NCBI GenBank assembly: GCA_016200445.1
Contig: JACQEQ010000174.1
Span: forward strand, 1 to 14,793
Source of the DNA: Gammaproteobacteria bacterium
GTDB lineage: Bacteria; Pseudomonadota; Gammaproteobacteria; SG8-11
DNA length: 14,793 bases
Direction of reading: 5' to 3'
The position numbers and the translations under genes were made by a program. Below, one piece after another: positions 5,790 to 12,930 of this stretch. Under the pieces are notes generated by a model that searched no databases, was not told where the DNA came from, and worked only from the letters and a program-made list of their open reading frames with translations. Numbering within the stretch: position 1 is the stretch's first letter; the number at the start of each line of letters is the position of its first letter.

Positions 5790-8678
5790 ATGGACAAGAT
5801 CGAACCCTCGCAGCTGCGTTTCGATGAGTTTGAGTTGGACGCGGACAATGCGCGTCTGACCCGGAACGCACAACCGGTTCCGCTCGCACCCAAGGCGTTC
5901 GACCTGCTGTGCACGCTCGTGCGGCACTCAGGGCAGTTATTGACTAAAGACAAACTGCTGGATCTCGTCTGGGGCCATCAGCATGTCAGCGAATCCGTGC
6001 TCAAGAACGTCATTAGCGAATTGCGCGCGGCACTTTCCGATGACGCAAAACAACCGCGTTATATCGAGACGGTGGCGCGCCGCGGCTATCGATTTGTCAA
6101 GCCTGAATACCTACAGACGGCGCCGGACGCAAAAATATTAAACAGTCAAACTCCAGCGTTTCCGATCATTGGTCGACGCGCGGTGCTCGCTAAACTTAGC
6201 GCCGCCTGGTCTACGGCTGCCGCTGGACAACGGCAGATTTTTTGGCTCGCCGGTGAGGCCGGTGTCGGCAAAACTACGCTGATCGACAATTTTGTGGCCG
6301 GGTGCAGACCGATTCGCTACGCGCATGGCCAATGCGTAGAGCAATTCGGGATTGGCGAACCTTATCTGCCGGTGCTCGAAGCTTTGGCTATGTTGTGCCG
6401 CAACGACCCGGCGCTGATACCGGCGTTACGAACCGTGGCGCCGACCTGGCTGTTGCAATTTCCGTGGTTAAGCAGCGAAGCCGAACGCGAAGCATTGCGC
6501 TGCGAGTTGGCAGGTAGCAGCCAAGATCGCATGCTGCGCGAATTGGGCGAATTGCTTGACCGCTATACGCAACACCAGCCGCTGTTGCTGGTGACCGAAG
6601 ACTTGCACTGGAGTGATCACGCCACAGTGCATCTGATCAACCACATGGCACGGCGCCGCAGCCCGGCGCGGCTGATGTGGCTCGCCAGTTTCCGGCTAGC
6701 CGAGGTGATTTCAGAAGAGCACCCGCTGAAGCATCTGCGGCATGAACTGAAGCTGCATCGATTGTGCGAAGAGATCGTGCTCGACCCGTTCTCGGAACGC
6801 GAGGTGGCCGACTACATCGATCAGCGTTTTCCGGGCACGGGAATTTCTGAGGCGTTGGTGCGCAACGTCCACACGCATACCGACGGACTACCACTGTTTG
6901 TCGTCAACGTGATCGACGACCTGGCCGCACAAGGCGTGTTTCGACCCGGTGTCACCGGATCACCGGCCGATACGCCGATGACCGGCGTGCAGGTGCCCGA
7001 GAACCTCGCGGGAGTGATCGAGAAACAACTGGCGCGTTTGCCCGCCGAGCTCAAAACATTGCTCGAAGTGTGCAGCGTGTGCGGTGTTGAATTCCGGCCC
7101 GACACCGTCGCAGAAGTGTTGCAGCGCGACGTCTACTGGGTGGTCGAACATTGCGATGACCTGGCACGTCGCCAGCAATGGCTAAATGCACACGCGGCCC
7201 GGCGCTTGCCCGACGGTACGCTCGACACACGTTATTCCTTCCGTCATGCGCTCTACAAACATGTCTTCTACCAACGCATCGCTGCGCGCACCCGCGCGTT
7301 GCTGCACGGCCAGATCGCGATCGCGATGGAGCGCAGCCGCACACTGGGCATTAGCGTTACAGCGGCAGAGCTCGCTTCGCACTACCAACGCGGTCACGAT
7401 CTCAGCACAGCGCTGCGCCACTACGTCGAAGCAGCGGAAAATGCACTGCGGCATTTCGCGCCGACGGAAGTCCTGGAACTGACCGCCGATGCACTCGATC
7501 TTACCGCGCGCATTACGCAAAGCACGGAACGCGATGAAATGGAGCTGGCGCTACTCGCTCATCGGGGTGTGGCGGCTTCGCAATTGTTGGGCGTGGCCTC
7601 GCCTGAAGCGCGGCAGGCTTTCGAACGCGCGCAGCTGCTGTCCGGCCGGTTGCCCGCTGCACCGGTGCGCGCCGCCGAACTGAGCGGTCAAGGCTGGGTG
7701 TTTTATACGCGCGGCGAATTCGACGCCGCACTCGCTCTCGGCAAGCGCATGCTCGCGCTCGCCGAGGCGCGCCGGGAACCGGTCCTCTCCCTCTGCGCAT
7801 ACAATCTGATGGGCGCCACTGCCTCTTACCAAGGCGACGTCGTCAATGGTGCGCGCTGGTTGCAGCAGGGCTTGACAATATATCAACAGCTGGAGGATTT
7901 GTCGGTCTTAAAAACCTTCGTGGTCGATCCTGGGGTGTCGATGCATGCGAATCTTTTTATTCCGTTGGCGCACCAGGGGGCCGTCGACCAGGCGCGCGCC
8001 CAAATGAATGCAGCCATCGCCCTCGCTAACACAGTCAAACAGCCAATGGCGCAAATGCTGGCGCACTGGTGCGCCGGTATCATGCATTCCTGGCTTGGCA
8101 ATGCCGAACAGACGCTGCACGCAGCGCAGGCGCTAAACACACTGATTAATGACCACGGCCTGGCGCAAGCCGAGGGCCCTGCGCGCTGGTTGCACGGCTG
8201 GGCACTGGCGCGTCTCGGTCAGCCGGATCAAGGGTACACGTTGATCATGGAAGGTTATCAACGGCACGCGCGTTTCGACATGCTGTGCGGCGGTACTCAG
8301 GTGTTGACATTCGTGGCCGAGGCCTTGATTCTGGCCGAGCGCTGGGACGAGGCTCGCAAGCAAATCGAAGACGGAATCGCGCTCGCCGGGCGCATTGGCG
8401 AATACGTCTTTTTACCTGACCTGCTCATGCTCGAAGCACGGATTGCACTTGGGCAAGCACACACTGACCTGGCACGCCATGCGTTGCAAGCAGCGTGCAC
8501 CGAGGCCCACAGCCATCACGCGTTGTGGCAGGAACTCGCGGCACAGGTGGCGTTGTGCGAACTTGCGGACACGCAGCACGCAGACCGCGCTGCACTGCAA
8601 GCAACCTACGACCGGTTGCACGAAGGCTTCGATACGCGCTTGGTGCGGCGTGCGCAAACAATATTCGCTAAGGCTTGA
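5790..8678 (+). CDS. winged-helix (OmpR/CadC-type) regulator with AAA ATPase and TPR-like tail
   Basis: This 962-residue, three-part protein has an N-terminal winged helix (about residues 5-105), with LAPKAFDLLCTLVRHSGQLL, the recognition region SVLKNVISELRAALSDD and the closing YIETVARRGYRFV typical of the Trans_reg_C family. An AAA_16-like ATPase follows, with Walker A GEAGVGKTT at about 155-163 and Walker B LLLVTEDLHWSD at about 265-276. The C-terminal half (about 540-962) is all-helical and Ala/Leu-rich with TPR-like repeats (ALALGKRMLALAEARR; YQGDVVNGARWLQQGLTIYQ). I see no membrane segment, so it should be cytoplasmic. By analogy with MalT-like STAND regulators, ligand or protein binding to the tail and ATP binding would gate DNA binding. 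The ATG at 5790 is preferred over an in-frame TTG three codons earlier; the ribosome-binding site is weak. Lying downstream of the efflux genes on the same strand, it may control them. Its inducer is unknown. Confidence 0.9.
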   Translation: MDKIEPSQLRFDEFELDADNARLTRNAQPVPLAPKAFDLLCTLVRHSGQLLTKDKLLDLVWGHQHVSESVLKNVISELRAALSDDAKQPRYIETVARRGYRFVKPEYLQTAPDAKILNSQTPAFPIIGRRAVLAKLSAAWSTAAAGQRQIFWLAGEAGVGKTTLIDNFVAGCRPIRYAHGQCVEQFGIGEPYLPVLEALAMLCRNDPALIPALRTVAPTWLLQFPWLSSEAEREALRCELAGSSQDRMLRELGELLDRYTQHQPLLLVTEDLHWSDHATVHLINHMARRRSPARLMWLASFRLAEVISEEHPLKHLRHELKLHRLCEEIVLDPFSEREVADYIDQRFPGTGISEALVRNVHTHTDGLPLFVVNVIDDLAAQGVFRPGVTGSPADTPMTGVQVPENLAGVIEKQLARLPAELKTLLEVCSVCGVEFRPDTVAEVLQRDVYWVVEHCDDLARRQQWLNAHAARRLPDGTLDTRYSFRHALYKHVFYQRIAARTRALLHGQIAIAMERSRTLGISVTAAELASHYQRGHDLSTALRHYVEAAENALRHFAPTEVLELTADALDLTARITQSTERDEMELALLAHRGVAASQLLGVASPEARQAFERAQLLSGRLPAAPVRAAELSGQGWVFYTRGEFDAALALGKRMLALAEARREPVLSLCAYNLMGATASYQGDVVNGARWLQQGLTIYQQLEDLSVLKTFVVDPGVSMHANLFIPLAHQGAVDQARAQMNAAIALANTVKQPMAQMLAHWCAGIMHSWLGNAEQTLHAAQALNTLINDHGLAQAEGPARWLHGWALARLGQPDQGYTLIMEGYQRHARFDMLCGGTQVLTFVAEALILAERWDEARKQIEDGIALAGRIGEYVFLPDLLMLEARIALGQAHTDLARHALQAACTEAHSHHALWQELAAQVALCELADTQHADRAALQATYDRLHEGFDTRLVRRAQTIFAKA

Positions 8679-8700
8679 TCGATTTGGCTGCGCTAGCTTC

Positions 8701-8904
8701 TCAATGGCGAATGATTCGGTCTGCAAATAAATACATCTCATGGGTTCCGAAATTTAGATTCGCAAGCAGCCGGAACATCGGGTCGTACAAAATACCGTTC
8801 GGCGCTGCTTTTTGCCCTGCGCCGGGATAGACCCCAAACCCGAGCTCGCCCCAAATTGAATCCGTACTTCCAATCAATGAAGCACACAACACGAGCGGAA
8901 GCAT
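8701..8904 (-). CDS. hypothetical 67-residue protein or gene remnant
   Basis: In the 324-base space between the convergent regulator and VOC gene, the minus strand holds one plausible frame. It has a hydrophobic start MLPLVLCASLIG and a protein-like tail with GELGFGVYPGAG, NGILYDPMFRLL and HEMYLFADRI. An AAAGG lies about eight bases before the ATG at 8904, and an in-frame TAG two codons upstream closes the frame. The glycine/aromatic alternation resembles a piece of an outer-membrane beta-barrel or exported protein, but I do not recognise a family. It is either a small real gene, the last member of the minus-strand series (99 bases after the VOC stop), or the surviving end of a decayed larger gene. 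The rest of this gap shows no other feature. Confidence 0.4.
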   Translation of the reverse strand: MLPLVLCASLIGSTDSIWGELGFGVYPGAGQKAAPNGILYDPMFRLLANLNFGTHEMYLFADRIIRH

Positions 8905-9002
8905 CGACTAACCTTTGCAATGAGTAGGACGGCAAAGGCAATTACGACATGGTCTAGCAAGGTTTAGTTCACACCGATGATGCAAACTGCGCTGAATAGT
9001 TA

Positions 9003-9443
9003 TTATCCTGCCGTGCTTTGTTTCCACGGATCGTAGGTTCCGATACTCCACACGCGGCCTTCTAAATCCCGGCACACAAAACCGCGTCCGCCGTAATCCT
9101 CGTCCATGAGGGCAATCTCGATCTTGGCGTGCGCTGCCACTGCCCTGGCGTACGTCGCATCGGCATCGGTTACTACAAGATACGAACACTGCGTTTCGAA
9201 GCCGCCGATCTCATCCGGTTGTTTCATGAGTTTGGAAAACTCCGTGGTCTTTCCGGCCGGGCCCAACATCACCATACCGCCATTGAGCGTCAACTCGGCA
9301 TGCCCGATCGCGCCATCGGCATCAGCAAAGACTTGACGCTTTTCAAAGCCGAACACGAGACATAACCAATCGACGGCCGCTGCGACATTGCGATAGCGCA
9401 AAACCGGAATGACGGTGCTGGGAAAATTTGCAGATGTACTCAT
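9003..9443 (-). CDS. VOC superfamily (glyoxalase/bleomycin-resistance-like) protein
   Basis: The 146 residues carry the usual single-chain VOC order. A first beta-alpha-beta module has VIPVLRYRNVAAAVDWLCLVFGFEK and GHAELTLNGGMVMLGP, and a second has CSYLVVTDADATYARAVAAHAKI, then GRGFVCRDLEGRVWSIGTYDP. The FVCRDLEGRVWSIGTYDPW ending is typical of the VOC family often labelled glyoxalase. Candidate metal-site residues His (GHAEL) and Glu (LEGRVW) are present, but catalytic function cannot be assigned; many relatives bind or sequester small molecules. The ATG at 9443 has a strong AAGGAGAGGG upstream. It is the third VOC-fold gene in this 4-kb minus-strand stretch and lies 82 bases after the split PhnB-like gene. 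Confidence 0.88.
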   Translation of the reverse strand: MSTSANFPSTVIPVLRYRNVAAAVDWLCLVFGFEKRQVFADADGAIGHAELTLNGGMVMLGPAGKTTEFSKLMKQPDEIGGFETQCSYLVVTDADATYARAVAAHAKIEIALMDEDYGGRGFVCRDLEGRVWSIGTYDPWKQSTAG

Positions 9444-9525
9444 GACCCTCTCCTTGGCGAATTAATCCGGCATGTCGATGCAACAGGCCATCGATTTTAA
9501 GTTGATCTTAGTCGCTGATTTAGTT

Positions 9526-9999
9526 TTAGCGTTGGGCGTACGCGCGCTTTAACGCCGCAATATCGATTTTCGTCATTTTCATCATTGCCTGCATCACCCG
9601 GCTGGCTTTCGCCGGGTCGGGATCATTCATTAATTGCCCCAAGGCCGAAGGGATAATCTGCCACGACAATCCATATTTGTCCTGCAACCAACCGCATTGT
9701 TGCGGCACTCCACCGGCGGAAAGTTTCTCCCACAGCTCATCCACTTAGGCTTGGGTTTCGCAGTTTACGAACATGGAAATGGCGGGTGTGAATTTGAAAT
9801 GCGGGCCCGCGTTTAACGCAATGAACTCTTGCCCATCGAGGTTAAAGGTCACGGACATGACTGTTCCCTTCGGGCCTGGGCCGCCTTCGCCGTTACGCGC
9901 GATGCTGCCAATTTTTGAATTCTTGAATATGGAAACATAAAAATTCATCGCTTCTTCGGCTTGCGTGTCGAACCATAAAAATGGCGTGATCTTTTGCAT
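9526..9999 (-). pseudogene. PhnB-like VOC protein split by an in-frame TAA
   Basis: One frame codes for a complete PhnB / 3-demethylubiquinone-methyltransferase-like VOC protein of about 157 residues, apart from a TAA at 9745-9747. The first part (84 residues) runs MQKITPFLWFDTQAEEAMNF to ISMFVNCETQA; the second, immediately after the stop, runs from VDELWEKLSAGGVPQQCGWL to KRAYAQR. Relatives usually have a Glu or similar residue between CETQA and VDELW, so a single base change to TAA is the simplest explanation. The first codon after the stop is GTG, so re-initiation could make the C-terminal half separately. The break falls near the boundary of the two VOC modules. It could be a real nonsense mutation, a sequencing error or a recoded stop. 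The rest of the frame is conserved and undamaged, which suggests a recent event or an error. Confidence 0.8.
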
Positions 10000-10031
10000 G
10001 CTGTTCCTTTCGCAGTGGGGTGCAAGCCTGA

Positions 10032-10559
10032 TTATTTTTCGGCAAGTGCTTTTAATGCAGCAAAGCCTTCTTCATATTTTTGACCGATCATTTTATCCAT
10101 GTTGAAAAACAAACCCATCAACTTAGAAATGTACGGACTGGGACCGAACATGGCTTGCGTAATAGTGGTGGTATCGCCAAGAGTTAGCAGCTTAAACTCA
10201 AGCGTATTGTGTGCTTCGAAGGGCGCGATGAAATCAATCTTGATCGTGATTTTGGACGGTGGCATCGACTCGATAATTTCCATGCGGCTCTGACCGATGT
10301 CGTTGTTACCGCTCCATTCGTATACCGCGCCTTTGCCGCTCACCGCCCCGCTGTAAGTCCGTTTGACTGCTGGGTCGGCTTTTTCCCACGGTGACCACTG
10401 CTCCCACGCGTGAAAGTCATTGATGAGCACAAAAATTTTATCCGGCGGCGCATGAATGCTCGTGGTTCGTTCGATACGAAATGTATTCGGCCGGGTGGCA
10501 GCAAAGGTCAGTAGCACGGCGAGCAGCACGACAACAATGATCGAGATCGTCTTCAGCAT
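10032..10559 (-). CDS. membrane-anchored SRPBCC (polyketide cyclase/START-like) protein
   Basis: The 175-residue protein begins with a hydrophobic segment MLKTISIIVVVLLAVLLTFA (a membrane anchor or uncleaved signal). A SRPBCC ligand-binding domain follows: FRIERTTSIHAPPDKIFVLI, FHAWEQWSPWEK, the GKGAVYEWSGN turn, and a long C-terminal helix KMIGQKYEEGFAALKALAEK. The FHAWEQWSPW motif is typical of the SRPBCC group labelled polyketide cyclase. It probably holds a hydrophobic ligand in its cavity, on the periplasmic side if the anchor is N-in. AAGGAGAC lies a few bases before the ATG at 10559. It sits 41 bases after the MoaD-like gene and 32 bases before the split PhnB gene, consistent with one transcript. 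The ligand is unknown. Confidence 0.87.
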   Translation of the reverse strand: MLKTISIIVVVLLAVLLTFAATRPNTFRIERTTSIHAPPDKIFVLINDFHAWEQWSPWEKADPAVKRTYSGAVSGKGAVYEWSGNNDIGQSRMEIIESMPPSKITIKIDFIAPFEAHNTLEFKLLTLGDTTTITQAMFGPSPYISKLMGLFFNMDKMIGQKYEEGFAALKALAEK

Positions 10560-10600
10560 TTGAAGTCTCCTTGCGTGAAAAGCCGGTTAGAAAATCAACG

Positions 10601-10858
10601 TTACCCTCCGCTCAATGCCTGCACCAAATACACCGCATCGGTGGGCTGCAACGGGTGATTGATATCGAACACCTGTTCGCCGTTTACGAAAAATCGCATC
10701 TGTCCGCGCATCCGGTCTTGTTCGTCGATCACGCGGAAGCGTAGCCCAGGGTAGCGCCGATCAAGATCGGCGAGCAGCCCGGCAAGCGTAGCGCCGGAAG
10801 CGTCAACCTCCGGCGCTTTTGTATACGAAAGTAGTGAGCTTGGAATCAGAACTTTCAT
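10601..10858 (-). CDS. MoaD/ThiS-family ubiquitin-like protein
   Basis: These 85 residues form a beta-grasp sulfur-carrier-type protein: MKVLIPSSLLSYT at the start, a central LLADLDRRYPGLRFRV helix, FFVNGEQVF, TDAVYLVQALSGG at the end. The C-terminal Gly-Gly is the feature that in MoaD and ThiS is adenylated and thiocarboxylated. No MoaE, ThiG, ThiF or MoeB gene is seen here, so a role in molybdopterin or thiamine synthesis is not supported by context. It follows the Asp-box propeller gene by 94 bases. From memory, this MoaD-like plus propeller pair recurs in many bacteria, suggesting a common, still undefined task. A GAGG lies about eight bases before the ATG at 10858. Confidence 0.85.
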   Translation of the reverse strand: MKVLIPSSLLSYTKAPEVDASGATLAGLLADLDRRYPGLRFRVIDEQDRMRGQMRFFVNGEQVFDINHPLQPTDAVYLVQALSGG

Positions 10859-10906
10859 GGATCCGACCTCGATTCGTAGAGGTACACCGGCGGTTTACGC
10901 GACATT

Positions 10907-10938
10907 ACCTCCCCTCCTCATTTTCGAAGAGGAGAGGT
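10907..10938. repeat. imperfect hairpin between propeller and MoaD-like genes
   Basis: The pyrimidine-rich CCCCTCCTC (10911-10919) pairs with the purine-rich GAGGAGAGG (10929-10937) with one mismatch and a nine-base loop. It lies in the 94-base gap between two co-directional minus-strand genes. There is no U-tract, so it may tune relative expression rather than terminate. Confidence 0.35.
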
Positions 10939-10952
10939 ACTAACGCCGCACA

Positions 10953-12158
10953 TTACACCTCGGCAACTTCCACCGAGTAAATTTCAGGCAGATGCCGCGC
11001 GATGCAAGTCCAGCGCTCGCCTTCGTCGCGGCTCATCCACAACTCGCCGCTCGTGGTGCCGAAATATAGGCCTACGGCATCCTGCGTGTCTGCTGTCATG
11101 GATTGGCGCTTTACCGTCCACCACCCTTGGCTTTCGGGAAAACCGGCATCGAGGCGCTGCCAGCGTTTGCCGCCATCGCGTGTGACATACGCCGCCGGTT
11201 TGCCTTCCGGACTGGTACGCGGCCAGACGCTCTGGCCGTCCATGGGGAAAACCCACACGGTATTGTCATCACGTGGATGCACGACCATCGGAAAGCCGAT
11301 GTCGCCGACGCGCTTGGGCATGTTCTTGCCGATGCGTGTCCATTCGTTCGATGGCCGGTCGATCCGGTAGATGCCGCAGTGATTTTGCTGGTACAACCGG
11401 TCCGGATTACTTGGACACATGCGAACACAATGCGGATCGTGAAAGCCGATGTTCGCCGGGTCGAAACCTCCGACCACTTCCATGCCTTTCACCAACGTTG
11501 TAAAGCTTCGACCCCCGTTCATCGATTCGTGTACACCGCCGCCCGACATACTGAAGTACAAATGCGCGGGATCGCGCGGGTCGACGATGATCGAGTGCAG
11601 CTTCGGGCCGTCGGGCGTGCCGTCTTGCTCGCTACCCATCCAGGCACGAAATTGCGGATCGTCATTGATTATGGAAAAGGGTTGCCAGGTAATGCCGCCG
11701 TCGGCACTGCGGAATAAACCCTGCGGGGAAGTACCTGCATACCATACGCCGGGTTCGTTCGCATGCGCGGGCGTAAGCCAAAACGTGTGGTCGACTGTGC
11801 GGCCCTTGCTACCCTCCGGCGCCTTGGTAAACGCGGGCGGCTGGGTGGCTTCCTTCCAGGTTCTGCCGAAATCGGTGGAACGAAAAATGGTTGGCCCGAG
11901 GTGCCCGGTTTTTGCAGCAGCCAGTAATGTGCGTCCGTCGCGCGGGTCGAGCACCAAATGATTAATGATATGCCCGAGAAAATGCGGCCCGTCCGTGCGC
12001 CAGATTTTGCGCTTGGCATCGCCGTGAAACAGCCAGGCACCTTTGCGAGTCGCGACCAGAATCACTAACCGAGGTGTCGCCGCTTTACGTGCGGGCTTCT
12101 TTGCAACAGCGGCAGTTTTCTTTCGAGTGACTACTTTCTTCTTGGTAGTACGCGCCAT
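10953..12158 (-). CDS. Asp-box (BNR) beta-propeller, exo-sialidase-like protein
   Basis: This 401-residue protein begins with a very basic tail (MARTTKKKVVTRKKTAAVAK, more Lys/Arg to about residue 28) and then a beta-propeller. At least five Asp-box-like motifs (S/T-x-D-x-G-x-T-W type) are visible: RSTDFGRTWKEA, RSADGGITWQPF, ESMNGGRSFTTL, VTRDGGKRWQRL and MSRDEGERWTCI. Blades open with strands such as LVILVATRKGAWLFHGD and LHSIIVDPRDPAHLYFSMSG. This is the sialidase/VPS10/YCF48-like propeller type. The arginine triad of true sialidases is not evident, so enzymatic activity should not be assumed. No signal peptide is seen; the basic tail could bind nucleic acid or membranes. GGAGGAG sits seven bases before the ATG at 12158, a strong site. 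It precedes the MoaD-like gene. Confidence 0.86.
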   Translation of the reverse strand: MARTTKKKVVTRKKTAAVAKKPARKAATPRLVILVATRKGAWLFHGDAKRKIWRTDGPHFLGHIINHLVLDPRDGRTLLAAAKTGHLGPTIFRSTDFGRTWKEATQPPAFTKAPEGSKGRTVDHTFWLTPAHANEPGVWYAGTSPQGLFRSADGGITWQPFSIINDDPQFRAWMGSEQDGTPDGPKLHSIIVDPRDPAHLYFSMSGGGVHESMNGGRSFTTLVKGMEVVGGFDPANIGFHDPHCVRMCPSNPDRLYQQNHCGIYRIDRPSNEWTRIGKNMPKRVGDIGFPMVVHPRDDNTVWVFPMDGQSVWPRTSPEGKPAAYVTRDGGKRWQRLDAGFPESQGWWTVKRQSMTADTQDAVGLYFGTTSGELWMSRDEGERWTCIARHLPEIYSVEVAEV

Positions 12159-12455
12159 AATAACTCCTCCGTTAGTTGTTCAATCGCATGCCGGCCCTAC
12201 ATGTCGAATTTGTCAGCGGTATGATGCCAAGCAAATCGGGTCTACGCCAAGCAGAAAAAATGCTGTGCGCGTCCAGTAATATTTCTGCTCCGTTAACCTG
12301 ACACACACTTGCAATTATCGCCGGTCTTCGGAAATCAGGTCGCTATTGATGCGTTGCGTGAGTTGGCGCCGGATTCCTGCGCTGCCGAACCAGCGCAGCA
12401 TCAACAGAACGATCTCAAGCGGATCGATCAGTTGCGCCTGCGCCCCCTCGTACTG
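12159..12455. other. 297-base intergenic region with hairpin and short open extension
   Basis: The space between the PhnB-like gene and the propeller gene has no recognisable gene. The minus frame directly after the PhnB stop stays open for 46 codons (12318-12455), with an LIDPLEIVLLMLRWFGSAGI segment but no start codon or ribosome-binding site in front. CTGCGCT (12377-12383) and AGCGCAG (12392-12398) form a seven-base-pair stem with an eight-base loop. The part nearest the propeller gene presumably holds its promoter; I cannot identify convincing boxes. Confidence 0.4.
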
Positions 12456-12893
12456 TTATTTTTTGTTGGTACAGTTGAACATCCACTGCACACCAAAGCG
12501 GTCAACCAAACTGCCAAAGTAAGCGCCCCAAAACATCTCCTGCAGTGCCATTTCGATTTTGCCGCCCTCTGCCAGCGCATTGAATAAACGCTCAGTTTCA
12601 GTACGGGTGTCTGGCTCAAGATTAATGAACATATTGTTGCCGTGCTTAACGGTAAACCCCATCGATTCTGGTGCATCGGTGCCCATCAGGACGTGGCCTG
12701 CCAAGATAGGCAGCTCAACGTGCATGACGAGATTTTTGTCGCCCTCAGCAATCGGCGGTTGCTCAGGGTTGGATGGAATATCCTTGAACCGGGCAATCGG
12801 CGCTGAGAATTTGCTTTTAAAAACACCTTGATAAAATAAGAACGCTGCTTCAGTCGTACGCGGAAAGTTGAGATAGGTGCTGACGCGTGCCAT
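12456..12893 (-). CDS. PhnB-like VOC family protein
   Basis: The 145 residues start MARVSTYLNFPRTTEAAFLF and continue FYQGVFKSKF, NLVMHVELPILAGHVLMGTD, NMFINLEPDTRTETERLFNA, LAEGGKIEMALQEMFWGAYF and a final FGVQWMFNC. This is the layout of the PhnB / 3-demethylubiquinone-methyltransferase-like VOC group: two beta-alpha-beta-beta-beta modules, with FNALAEGGK at the start of the second half and the MFWGAYFGSLVDRFGVQWM ending. No phosphonate or ubiquinone role is implied; most relatives are uncharacterised small-molecule binders. AAGGAG lies seven bases before the ATG at 12893. It is 37 bases after the tandem SRPBCC gene and almost certainly in the ArsR-controlled operon. Confidence 0.9.
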   Translation of the reverse strand: MARVSTYLNFPRTTEAAFLFYQGVFKSKFSAPIARFKDIPSNPEQPPIAEGDKNLVMHVELPILAGHVLMGTDAPESMGFTVKHGNNMFINLEPDTRTETERLFNALAEGGKIEMALQEMFWGAYFGSLVDRFGVQWMFNCTNKK

Positions 12894-12930
12894 GTCTTGT
12901 CTCCTTATGTTGTGCTCTGAAAAGATACAG

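Noticed and set aside
12377..12398. Terminator for the ArsR operon
   Set aside because: The seven-base stem is perfect, but on the minus strand no U-tract follows, so termination is not supported.
12309..12587. Plus-strand frame across the 12.3-12.5 kb gap
   Set aside because: It runs antisense into the PhnB-like gene, has no ribosome-binding site and no family resemblance.
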